NCBI GenBank assembly: GCA_002405445.1
Contig: DHLV01000117.1
Span: forward strand, 1 to 11,704
Direction: 5' to 3'
From: Flammeovirgaceae bacterium UBA4659
GTDB lineage: Bacteria > Bacteroidota > Bacteroidia > Cytophagales > Cyclobacteriaceae
DNA: 11,704 nucleotides
The notes under the pieces are model-generated. The model was not told the DNA's origin, searched no databases, and saw nothing but the letters and a program-made list of their open reading frames with translations. The position numbers and the translations under genes are program-made. The first letter of the stretch is position 1. Each line of letters begins with the position of its first letter. Below are positions 1 to 6,777 of the stretch, piece by piece.

Positions 1-222
1 AAAGAAGGCGCCGCCAAACTCTTAAAAAAGTGTGCTTTGCCGATTACTGGGCTTCGATGTGTAAAAAAGATTGTAAGTGACTTGGCCGTGTTAGATGTTT
101 TGCCCTCAGGTGGGTTCAAACTTTTAGAACGAGCTCCTGGGGTATCGTTAGACCAAATCAAAAATGCAACTGAAGGAAAACTGGTGATTGAAGGTGATGT
201 GCCCGAGATGAAATTAGGATGA
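1..222 (+). CDS. scoB: 3-oxoacid (succinyl-CoA:acetoacetate) CoA-transferase subunit B, C-terminal fragment
   Basis: The reading frame is open from base 1 and stops with TGA at 220-222, so this is the last 73 codons of a gene that begins outside the window. The fragment matches the C-terminal end of the beta subunit of family I CoA-transferases: a cysteine followed by a short LPITG stretch, then the hallmark SDLAVLDV, then GGFKLLERAPGVSLDQI and a terminal T-x-G-x-L segment. The enzyme moves CoA between succinyl-CoA and acetoacetate (ketone body or short-chain acid use) as an alpha/beta complex in the cytoplasm. The active-site glutamate lies upstream and cannot be checked. The alpha subunit gene is presumably upstream (inference). 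Substrate preference within the family cannot be told from this piece. Confidence 0.85.
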   Translation, partial: KEGAAKLLKKCALPITGLRCVKKIVSDLAVLDVLPSGGFKLLERAPGVSLDQIKNATEGKLVIEGDVPEMKLG

Positions 223-255
223 ATTGATACCTTTGCGCGAATTCAACCAACGAAA

Positions 256-291
256 ATTTTCAAATTTTCAAATCACCACATTTTCAAATTT
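256..291. repeat. Short tandem array, 8-base unit, upstream of gldC
   Basis: Consecutive 8-base units: ATTTTCAA (256-263), ATTTTCAA (264-271), a diverged ATCACCAC (272-279), ATTTTCAA (280-287), then a partial ATTT. The array ends about five bases before the gldC start codon. It is very A+T rich. It has the same unit length as the arrays around the four-helix-bundle gene near 6350-6750 but a different sequence. Its function is unknown; an A/T-rich leader could keep the gldC start unstructured. Confidence 0.7.
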
Positions 292-296
292 ACTGA

Positions 297-626
297 ATGA
301 AAACGTCCGAAATCAATTTTAAAGTACTATTAGACAGTAACAACGTACCCGACCATATTCAATGGGATGCAACAGATAAGCCAGACCCGGGAATGACCGA
401 TACCAAGTCTATTAGCATCTCGCTGTGGGATCACACCCAAAAAAATACTTTGCGCATCGACTTGTGGACCAAAGACATGCCGGTAGACGAAATGAAGCGG
501 TTTTACATCGATTGTCTGGGCGGGCTAGGGCAAAGCATACTCACTTCTACCGGTGATGAAACGATGTCTGCGGAGGTAAATGCCCTGTGTGAACGGCTGG
601 CCAAATACCTGGCGGCTCAAAAGTAG
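297..626 (+). CDS. gldC: Gliding motility protein GldC
   Basis: This encodes 109 residues, the usual length for GldC. I recognise it by the central block WDHTQKNTLRIDLWTKDM (residues 44-61) followed by PVDEMKRF, which is characteristic of the family. There is no signal peptide and no membrane segment, so a cytoplasmic protein is expected. In Flavobacterium johnsoniae gldC lies beside gldB and supports gliding and the associated type IX secretion machinery without being absolutely required; its biochemical role is not known. Here it follows scoB after 74 bases, and no gldB is in view. The ATG at 297 is the only sensible start, because the sequence just upstream is a low-complexity 8-base tandem array. 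No Shine-Dalgarno is visible, which is normal for Bacteroidota. Confidence 0.9.
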   Translation: MKTSEINFKVLLDSNNVPDHIQWDATDKPDPGMTDTKSISISLWDHTQKNTLRIDLWTKDMPVDEMKRFYIDCLGGLGQSILTSTGDETMSAEVNALCERLAKYLAAQK

Positions 627-659
627 TACTCAACAAAATCAACTTTTTTATAGAAATTA

Positions 660-693
660 TTGAACAACAATCGTTTGATTTTGTTTATTTTAG
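660..693 (+). promoter_or_regulatory. Possible Bacteroidota-type promoter of the receptor gene
   Basis: A TTG at 660-662 is followed after 23 bases by TATTTTAG at 686-693. This is one mismatch from the Bacteroidota -7 element TAnnTTTG, at the upper end of the usual 17-23 base spacing from the -33 TTG. It sits about 30 bases before the receptor start codon, in the 97-base gldC-receptor spacer, which is otherwise A+T rich and featureless. The match is weak in an A/T-rich stretch, so this is only a candidate. Confidence 0.25.
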
Positions 694-723
694 TTAATTT
701 TCGAAACTAAACCTTAAACAAGT

Positions 724-3720
724 ATGCATAAACTCTACTGTAAAGCGGTTGTGCCACTCATTCTGGTAATGGTGGGAACTGCGAATCTATTCGCCCAGTC
801 TTCGGTGTCGGGCACCGTTACGGATGGGACAACCAAAGAGACCCTCGCGGGTGTAAACATCGTGGTAAAGGGCAAGGTGGTCGGAACCATCACCAATGTA
901 AATGGGGAGTACAACTTGAAAGTAAATCAAGAGCCTCCGTTCATGCTGGTGTTTTCGTTCATCGGCTTCCGCACCCAGGAAGTCGAAATTAAGGACGCCA
1001 ATACTACCGGCCTCAACGTCACGCTCGAAGAAGAGACGCTGCTGGGACAGGAGATTGTGGTGTCGGCTTCACGTGCAGAAGAAAGTATCATGAAATCTCC
1101 CGTGTCAATCGAAAAGATGGACATTTTGGCAGTGCAGCAAACCGGTGCAGATAACTATTACAAGGGTTTGGCAAACTTGAAAGGGGTAGATGTAACAACC
1201 AGCTCGGTTAACTTCCAGATCATCAATGCACGTGGTTTTAATTCCACAGGCAACACAAGATTTGTGCAATTAACGGATGGGATGGACACACAGGCTCCTG
1301 CGCTCAACTTTCCTATCGGTAACTTAAATGGCCCTTCTGAACTGGATGTCGAAAGCGTGGAGATGATCCCGGGTGCTGCATCTGCCCTGTACGGACCGAA
1401 TGCATTCAATGGTATTTTGCTAGTAAAGAGCAAGAGCCCCTTTGAATACCAAGGATTGAGCGCATTTGCTAAACTGGGCGTTAACCACGTTGGTGATTCT
1501 CAACTTGATACCGAGGGTCAAGCAGGTGCAAGCGGCAAAATTGGCCCGGGCGGTGCACAACCCATGCAAGAATATGCGCTTCGCTATGCAAAAGCATTCA
1601 ATAACAAGTTTGCATTCAAAGTAGCATTATCTTATATGCAAGCAACAGATTGGTACGGTACCAACCAGCGTGACAAGGCGGCAGGATTGAATACGACAAC
1701 AGGCATCAATCCGGGTGCTGAGCGTGTTCATTCATTTGGAGATGAGGTGGGTACAAACATCGCATTATTGGGGTTGAGCACTCCCTTTACTTCAGGGATT
1801 ACCGCAGCGGGCCTTGGATCATATTTGCCATTTTTGCCTAACCAAGTCGTGTCAAGAACGCCCTATCAGGAACAGTTTTTGGTTGACTACAACGCTAAAA
1901 ATTTGAAGGCCAATGTTGCTCTTCATTACAGAATCACTGACAAAATTGAATTAATCGGACAGTGGAACTATGGTGGTGGTACTTCGGTATACACTGGCGC
2001 GCAACGTTATTCATTAAAAGATTTCTTCATCAACCAAGCGAAGCTTGAATTGAAAGGCGATAATTTCTTCGTACGCGGATATACAACGGCTGAAAACTCA
2101 GGAGACTCTTATATCGCAGACCTAACAGGAGTGTTGGTAAACAGGGCATGGAAATCTGATGCTCAGTGGTTTGGCGACTACTCTGCAGGTTATTTGACTG
2201 CATTGGCACAGGCTGGGTTTAACCCGGCCGGAGGCATCGACCCTACCGCTGCGCAAGTCAATGCTGCCCATTTAGCTGGCCGCGCCAATGCAGACAATGG
2301 CCGTTTTTTACCAGGAAGCCAGCAATTTGAAAATGCTAAGCGTGCCGCACGCAGCGCGGTTATTCCAGGCGGCTCGCTATTCGCTGACCAGACAGCCATG
2401 TACCACTATGAGGGCCAATACAACTTCAAGAACCAAGTGAAGTTTATGGAATTGATGGTAGGTGCCAGTTTCCGGTATTTCGATTTGAAGTCAAACGGAA
2501 CCATCTTCCCTGACGGCCCAAATAATAAAATTACCATTCAGGAAACGGGCGCATATTTGCAAGCAGCAAAAAAAGTTCTTGATGATAAGTTGAAGGTGAC
2601 GGGTTCCATACGCTATGACAAGAACCAGAATTTCAACGAACAGTTCAATCCAAGAATTTCTGCTGTGTTCTCACCAAACGACAAACATAACTTCAGGCTT
2701 TCATTACAAACAGGTTTCAGAAACCCGACTACACAGGCGCAACACATTGACTTGAATGTGTTAACTGCACGTTTGTTGGGCGGCCTCCCCTACTATGCGC
2801 AGAAATATGATATTTTCACCAACGCATACACGCAGGCATCTGTTAACGAATACACAAGAACGCTAACTCAAAATCTTGCCAACCCAACTTATATTGCAGG
2901 CTTAGGTGGCAGAGCAAATGCGGGGCTTGCTTTGGGCGACCCTGCCACACTCGCCAAACTACAACGTGTTACTGAATTTTCTCCAGTAAAACCTGAGCAG
3001 GTTCGGTCAATCGAGTTTGGTTACAAAGGCTTGATTGGAGACAAAATTTTGTTTGACGTTGCTTATTACTACAACTCCTACACAAATTTCATTACTCAAT
3101 TGTTCTTGAGAAAATCGGCAGGTCCACTGGATTTAACAGTACCGCAAACATCTGCATTCATTTTTGATCCAAGAACTGAACAAAACGTGAGGAATGCACA
3201 AACTTTGTTAACTCCTGGGTCTTTCGCAACCATACCCGGAGGTCCCTTGGTTGAAAATTCATTCTCCACCTACACCAACTTCAACCAAGAAGTAACTTCG
3301 CAAGGTATTGCTGCTGGTTTGGAGTATAGTTTACCTAAAGGCTTCCGCGTAACAGGTAACTACAACTGGAATCGATTGAACACAGACTTAAGCAAGACCG
3401 GGTTCTTGGCAGAGTTCAACACCCCTGAGCACAAGTTCAATCTTGGCTTTGGCAATAGAAAGCTGACTGATAAGATTGGCTTCAATGTAAACTACCGCTA
3501 CCAAAATGCTTTCTTGTGGGAATCGACTTTTGGACAGGGCATTGTTCCAGAGGTAGGCTTGGTAGACGCACAGGTGAGTTACAAGTTGAAGAACCTAAAA
3601 TCAATGGTCAAAATCGGTGGGTCTAACTTAACCAACGAGCGCTACGTACTGAACTACGGGGGGCCTACCCTAGGAGCAGTGTACTACGTGTCGATAACAT
3701 TTGACGAGCTCATGAACTAA
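724..3720 (+). CDS. TonB-dependent outer-membrane receptor with carboxypeptidase-regulatory-like N-terminal domain
   Basis: This encodes 998 residues. A signal peptide covers residues 1-24 (positive start, hydrophobic core, likely cleavage after NLFA). A carboxypeptidase-regulatory-like beta-sandwich follows at about 27-103 (VSGTVTDGTTKETLAGVNIVVKG, then TNVNGEYNL and a SFIGFRTQEV strand). A TonB-box-like EIVVSASR lies at 110-117. The plug domain spans about 122-240 and includes the typical GAASALYGPNAFNGILLV at 217-234. The rest is a beta-barrel ending in a GGSNLTNERY motif and a final strand VYYVSITF, with five residues after the usual terminal phenylalanine. Such proteins import large or scarce substrates across the outer membrane using TonB-ExbBD energy. 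No SusD gene follows; the partner 9 bases downstream is an SGNH-type lipoprotein, suggesting a co-transcribed pair. The substrate cannot be read from the sequence. Confidence 0.92.
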   Translation: MHKLYCKAVVPLILVMVGTANLFAQSSVSGTVTDGTTKETLAGVNIVVKGKVVGTITNVNGEYNLKVNQEPPFMLVFSFIGFRTQEVEIKDANTTGLNVTLEEETLLGQEIVVSASRAEESIMKSPVSIEKMDILAVQQTGADNYYKGLANLKGVDVTTSSVNFQIINARGFNSTGNTRFVQLTDGMDTQAPALNFPIGNLNGPSELDVESVEMIPGAASALYGPNAFNGILLVKSKSPFEYQGLSAFAKLGVNHVGDSQLDTEGQAGASGKIGPGGAQPMQEYALRYAKAFNNKFAFKVALSYMQATDWYGTNQRDKAAGLNTTTGINPGAERVHSFGDEVGTNIALLGLSTPFTSGITAAGLGSYLPFLPNQVVSRTPYQEQFLVDYNAKNLKANVALHYRITDKIELIGQWNYGGGTSVYTGAQRYSLKDFFINQAKLELKGDNFFVRGYTTAENSGDSYIADLTGVLVNRAWKSDAQWFGDYSAGYLTALAQAGFNPAGGIDPTAAQVNAAHLAGRANADNGRFLPGSQQFENAKRAARSAVIPGGSLFADQTAMYHYEGQYNFKNQVKFMELMVGASFRYFDLKSNGTIFPDGPNNKITIQETGAYLQAAKKVLDDKLKVTGSIRYDKNQNFNEQFNPRISAVFSPNDKHNFRLSLQTGFRNPTTQAQHIDLNVLTARLLGGLPYYAQKYDIFTNAYTQASVNEYTRTLTQNLANPTYIAGLGGRANAGLALGDPATLAKLQRVTEFSPVKPEQVRSIEFGYKGLIGDKILFDVAYYYNSYTNFITQLFLRKSAGPLDLTVPQTSAFIFDPRTEQNVRNAQTLLTPGSFATIPGGPLVENSFSTYTNFNQEVTSQGIAAGLEYSLPKGFRVTGNYNWNRLNTDLSKTGFLAEFNTPEHKFNLGFGNRKLTDKIGFNVNYRYQNAFLWESTFGQGIVPEVGLVDAQVSYKLKNLKSMVKIGGSNLTNERYVLNYGGPTLGAVYYVSITFDELMN

Positions 3721-3729
3721 TTCACACAA

Positions 3730-5298
3730 ATGCGAATCAATATGAAAAACATAAAAAAATATTTTGCAGTAATCACTGCCATGTCCATGCTTGGCTCATG
3801 CGAACTGTACAAGTTACCGGACGTACCTAAACCGAATGCCGGTACAACAGGGCTTGATCTAACTAAGATGGTATCAGTCGGAAACTCATTGACTGCCGGC
3901 TATATGAATGGTGCTTTGTATACAGCTGGCCAAGCAAATTCTTACCCAAAAATCATCGCTGATCAGATGGCACGCGCTGGTGGTGGTGCGTTCAACCAGC
4001 CTGATATTAATTCAACAAATGGATTCTTTGGAACCGCAGGCCCTACGATACTTGGCCGTTTGCGATTGAAAATCGTAAGTGGGGCACCTACTCCTACCCC
4101 ACAAGTTCCAGGTGACATCCCATCAGCTTTCACTGGCAACAAAGGGACCTTGAATAATTTTGGCGTACCCGGTGTGACACTTCAGACGGCCCAAATCGCG
4201 GCACTCGGTGGCCCTGCGACTTCAAATCCAGCCTATAACGCTTTGTACGCGAGGTTTGCGTCAAATCCCAGCACTGATGGAGTCAACGGGTCAACGTTGA
4301 TAGGTGATGCTGCTGCTGCCCTCGCGAATAACGGCACATTTTTTACATTTTGGCTTGGCAATAATGATGTGTTGGGCTATGCAACAGGTGGAGCCTCAAA
4401 TCCAGCGATCTTAACTTCTCCAGCTAATTTTACTGCGCGGCTAGGCACTGCTCTTAACGCGATGCTCAATGCAAAAGCAGATGCCGAAGGGGCGGTCGCC
4501 AATATTCCAAATGTGACCAACATACCTTATTTTACCACAGTGCCTGTTAACCCCGTCAATCTACCGGCTGCCAACGCAAGCGCTTTAAATGCGGGTTTTG
4601 TAGGATACAACGGTACATTAGATGTATTCAAAGCTGCGCCATTTAGCCTGCCTGCAGCTGAAATGGATGCACGTAAGGTAAACTTCGTAGCCGGACTCAA
4701 CCGATTACTGATTGTTGATGAAACAGCGCGCGATTTAGGTCCTTTTTGGGATCAGCTAGTTGCTGCGGGTTTGATTACCACAGCCCAACGGACACAGCTT
4801 GAACCTTACAGACAAGCCCGCCAAGCTATCATCAACACACCCAACACAATTGGAGACTTAGTAACGCTTCCAGCTGCGTCAGTTATTGGAACATTGGTGG
4901 GTGGCAATGCCCAGTTGATCAATGGCGTAACTATCCCTTTGGCAGATAACTTCATACTGATCCCGTCTGAAAGAAACGAAATACAAAATGCAATCAACAG
5001 TTTCAACCAATCGATCGCAGCAGCCGTTCAGGCTAATTCGTCCCGACTAGTGCTGGTTGATATGAATGCAGCATTTGTACAGGTTGCTACGGGCACAGTC
5101 ACCGTTAATGGCTCTAGCTTAACCGCCTCGATTCTACCACCATTCGGTGCCTTCTCTTTGGATGGCGTGCATCCGAATGCCCGCGGAGCGGCCTACATCG
5201 CTAATTTGTTCATTTCGGCAATCAATGCGAAGTGGGGGTCTTCTATCCCACTTTGTAATCCGAACAACTTTCCTAGCAACGAACTCCCGAGTCCATAA
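3730..5298 (+). CDS. SGNH/GDSL-type hydrolase-like lipoprotein paired with the TonB-dependent receptor
   Basis: This encodes 522 residues. A lipoprotein signal peptide ends in the lipobox L21-G-S-C24. SGNH-family blocks are in order: block I VGNSLTAGY with the nucleophile candidate Ser53 (GNSL instead of GDSL), block II-like NFGVPGV (143-149), block III WLGNND (208-213) and block V DGVHPN (478-483) supplying the Asp-His pair. All catalytic positions are therefore present. About 265 residues rich in Ala, Asn and Pro separate blocks III and V, far more than in a minimal 200-250 residue SGNH domain. Family members hydrolyse esters (lipids, acetylated glycans). Surface display and cooperation with the receptor 9 bases upstream are inferred from context. 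An alternative start is the ATG at 3742, which gives a more typical signal peptide MKNIKKYF. The specific substrate is unknown. Confidence 0.85.
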   Translation: MRINMKNIKKYFAVITAMSMLGSCELYKLPDVPKPNAGTTGLDLTKMVSVGNSLTAGYMNGALYTAGQANSYPKIIADQMARAGGGAFNQPDINSTNGFFGTAGPTILGRLRLKIVSGAPTPTPQVPGDIPSAFTGNKGTLNNFGVPGVTLQTAQIAALGGPATSNPAYNALYARFASNPSTDGVNGSTLIGDAAAALANNGTFFTFWLGNNDVLGYATGGASNPAILTSPANFTARLGTALNAMLNAKADAEGAVANIPNVTNIPYFTTVPVNPVNLPAANASALNAGFVGYNGTLDVFKAAPFSLPAAEMDARKVNFVAGLNRLLIVDETARDLGPFWDQLVAAGLITTAQRTQLEPYRQARQAIINTPNTIGDLVTLPAASVIGTLVGGNAQLINGVTIPLADNFILIPSERNEIQNAINSFNQSIAAAVQANSSRLVLVDMNAAFVQVATGTVTVNGSSLTASILPPFGAFSLDGVHPNARGAAYIANLFISAINAKWGSSIPLCNPNNFPSNELPSP

Positions 5299-5320
5299 TC
5301 GCTAGGCGATTCGCTGCACC

Positions 5321-5350
5321 AAAAACCCCGAGCTTTCACTCGGGGTTTTT
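5321..5350. terminator. Bidirectional intrinsic terminator between convergent operons
   Basis: A perfect 12-base stem (AAAAACCCCGAG at 5321-5332 with CTCGGGGTTTTT at 5339-5350) encloses a six-base loop. It has a T run on the + side and, on the other strand, a T run from the A tract at 5321-5325, so it can stop transcription in both directions. It lies 22 bases after the lipoprotein stop codon and 4 bases after the metF stop codon. It thus ends both the receptor-lipoprotein operon and the met operon. Confidence 0.9.
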
Positions 5351-5354
5351 TGTT

Positions 5355-6311
5355 TCAAAACAACTCCTTCGCTATTTTATAGATAGGATCAGATTTGCCC
5401 ATCGAATAGTAATGCAGGGTGGGCACTCCCGTTTTCATCAGTTCTTTTGATTGGGCCACGCACCACTCAATACCGATTTGTTTGGCAGCGGCATTGTCTC
5501 TGCAGTCCTCGATAGCCTCGGTAAGCTCCTCGGGAATGTCAATATTGAAGACTTTTGGTAACACGGTCAACTGCCCTTTTGAGGTGATTGGCTTGATGCC
5601 GGGTATGATGGGCACCGTGATGCCGATTTCGCGGCACTTTTCTACAAAATCAAAATACGCGCGGTTATTGAAAAACATCTGAGTTACAATGTACTCTGCG
5701 CCCAGGTCAACCTTGAGCTTCAAAAACTTCAAGTCGGTCTTCAGATTCGGGGCGTTGAAGTGCTTTTCGGGATAGCCGGCAACACCGATACAAAAGCCGG
5801 TGGGCGAAGGCTTGTCCAGATCCTCATCGAGGTATATGCCGTTGTTCATCTTCTGCACCTGAACTAAAAGTTCCGAAGCATATTTGTGGCCGTCAGTCTC
5901 TGCCACAAACCGCGATTCGGTTTTGATGGCATCACCTTGAAGCACCAACACATTGTCCACCCCTAAAAAGTGTAAGTCGATCAATGCGTTTTCAGTTTCC
6001 TCCTTGCTAAAACCTCCGCAAATAATATGAGGCACCGTATCTACTTTATAGTGATTTTGGATGGCAGCGCAAATGCCCACAGTGCCTGGCCTCTTACGAG
6101 TAGTTGTTTTTTCTAACAAGCCATTTTCCTTTTTCTTGAACACATACTCTTCACGATGATAAGTGACATCAATAAATGGCGGCTTGAACTCCATTAAAGG
6201 ATCCATGTTGTCGAACAAGGTGCGGATATTTTCGCCCTTTAAAGGCGGTAAAATCTCAATGCTGAATAGTGTTTTGCCGTTGGCGTTTTTTATATGGTCT
6301 ATAACCTTCAT
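5355..6311 (-). CDS. metF: 5,10-methylenetetrahydrofolate reductase
   Basis: This encodes 318 residues, full length for a bacterial MetF. The FAD-dependent enzyme reduces 5,10-methylenetetrahydrofolate to 5-methyltetrahydrofolate, the methyl donor for methionine synthase. Visible family landmarks are SIEILPP with Glu19 (equivalent to catalytic Glu28 of E. coli), YHRE (51-54), VLQGD with Asp127 (equivalent to Asp120), AGYPEKH (178-184), IVTQMFF with Gln211 (equivalent to Gln183) and PIIPGIKPI (234-242). It is the last gene of the minus-strand methionine block and ends 4 bases before the shared terminator. A 41-base spacer carrying an 8-base tandem array separates it from the four-helix-bundle gene upstream. 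I see no promoter of its own, so co-transcription from the riboswitch-controlled operon is likely. Confidence 0.96.
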   Translation of the reverse strand: MKVIDHIKNANGKTLFSIEILPPLKGENIRTLFDNMDPLMEFKPPFIDVTYHREEYVFKKKENGLLEKTTTRKRPGTVGICAAIQNHYKVDTVPHIICGGFSKEETENALIDLHFLGVDNVLVLQGDAIKTESRFVAETDGHKYASELLVQVQKMNNGIYLDEDLDKPSPTGFCIGVAGYPEKHFNAPNLKTDLKFLKLKVDLGAEYIVTQMFFNNRAYFDFVEKCREIGITVPIIPGIKPITSKGQLTVLPKVFNIDIPEELTEAIEDCRDNAAAKQIGIEWCVAQSKELMKTGVPTLHYYSMGKSDPIYKIAKELF

Positions 6312-6322
6312 AGTTTCAAGTA

Positions 6323-6346
6323 TTGACGTGTTGACGTGCTGATGTG
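6323..6346. repeat. 8-base tandem array on the metF side of four-helix-bundle gene B
   Basis: Three 8-base units on the + strand: TTGACGTG (6323-6330), TTGACGTG (6331-6338) and CTGATGTG (6339-6346), followed by TTAAAG. The array fills the spacer between the four-helix-bundle stop codon and the metF start. It is inverted relative to the array at 6738-6777. In the best register 21 of 28 bases match, including GATGTGTTAA (6341-6350) against its complement at 6742-6751. Confidence 0.75.
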
Positions 6347-6352
6347 TTAAAG

Positions 6353-6721
6353 TTATTTCTTACTTCGCAAGTAACGAATGAGCCCGAGTGTTATACTCTT
6401 GGTTTCTTCTGCCTTTTCGCTTATTAACGTGACAGATTGTTCATCAAGATATGCTAAGTCCATCAAAATGTAGGTCATGCTTTTTACTTCCATGGCCGAA
6501 CTTTGTGACATTTCTAAGAATCGAATAAACTCTTTGTCGCTTCCTCTACCAAAACCTTCCGCAATATTATTCATGGTAGACAATGCCGCTCTTCTCAATT
6601 GGCTTTTTGTATCAAAGTCTTTTGCCAGTTTTCCATTCTCGCAAGCATAATAAACGAGCTTCACAAGTTCCCTTGAAGCTTGCCAGCATTTCAAATCTTC
6701 AAAATTCTCAATCTTTGCCAT
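6353..6721 (-). CDS. Four-helix-bundle protein (S23/IVP family), gene B
   Basis: With the start at 6721 this encodes 122 residues. The family pattern is clear: an N-terminal ENFEDLKCWQASREL, QLRRAALSTMNNIAEG (41-56) and EFIRFLEMSQSSAMEV (64-79), then two further amphipathic helices. This is the family of proteins encoded in 23S rRNA intervening sequences; its fold is shared with Avd of diversity-generating retroelements. Members form small ring-like oligomers, and the function of stand-alone copies is not known. The frame is open up to an ATG at 6754, but those 11 extra codons come from a tandem array, and family members begin M-x-x-x-x-x-F-E-x-L-K, so I prefer 6721. It sits between the large metH half and metF with an inverted 8-base array on each side. 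It is clearly diverged from gene A and not a recent duplicate. Confidence 0.88.
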   Translation of the reverse strand: MAKIENFEDLKCWQASRELVKLVYYACENGKLAKDFDTKSQLRRAALSTMNNIAEGFGRGSDKEFIRFLEMSQSSAMEVKSMTYILMDLAYLDEQSVTLISEKAEETKSITLGLIRYLRSKK

Positions 6722-6737
6722 CGACCAATATGGGAAA

Positions 6738-6777
6738 CACGTTAACACATCCACACTTCAACACTTTCGCACTTCAG
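6738..6777. repeat. 8-base tandem array on the metH side of four-helix-bundle gene B
   Basis: Five consecutive 8-base units read on the + strand: CACGTTAA (6738-6745), CACATCCA (6746-6753), CACTTCAA (6754-6761), CACTTTCG (6762-6769) and CACTTCAG (6770-6777). On the minus strand the consensus is TTGAAGTG. The TGA stop codon of the large metH half (6776-6774) lies inside the outermost unit. The array is an imperfect inverted copy of the one at 6323-6346, so gene B is enclosed by inverted arrays. Confidence 0.75.

Noticed and set aside
724..5298. Classical SusC/SusD glycan-uptake pair
   Set aside because: The second gene has SGNH hydrolase blocks and none of the SusD features, so the polysaccharide-utilisation label is not supported.
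5296..5310. AATCG/CGATT inverted repeat just after the lipoprotein stop codon
   Set aside because: A five-base stem is too short to claim function, and the strong terminator 20 bases further on explains the end of the operon.
6722..6754. Upstream ATG (6754) as the start of four-helix-bundle gene B
   Set aside because: The added codons are the 8-base tandem array and spacer; the conserved N-terminus of the family begins at the ATG at 6721.
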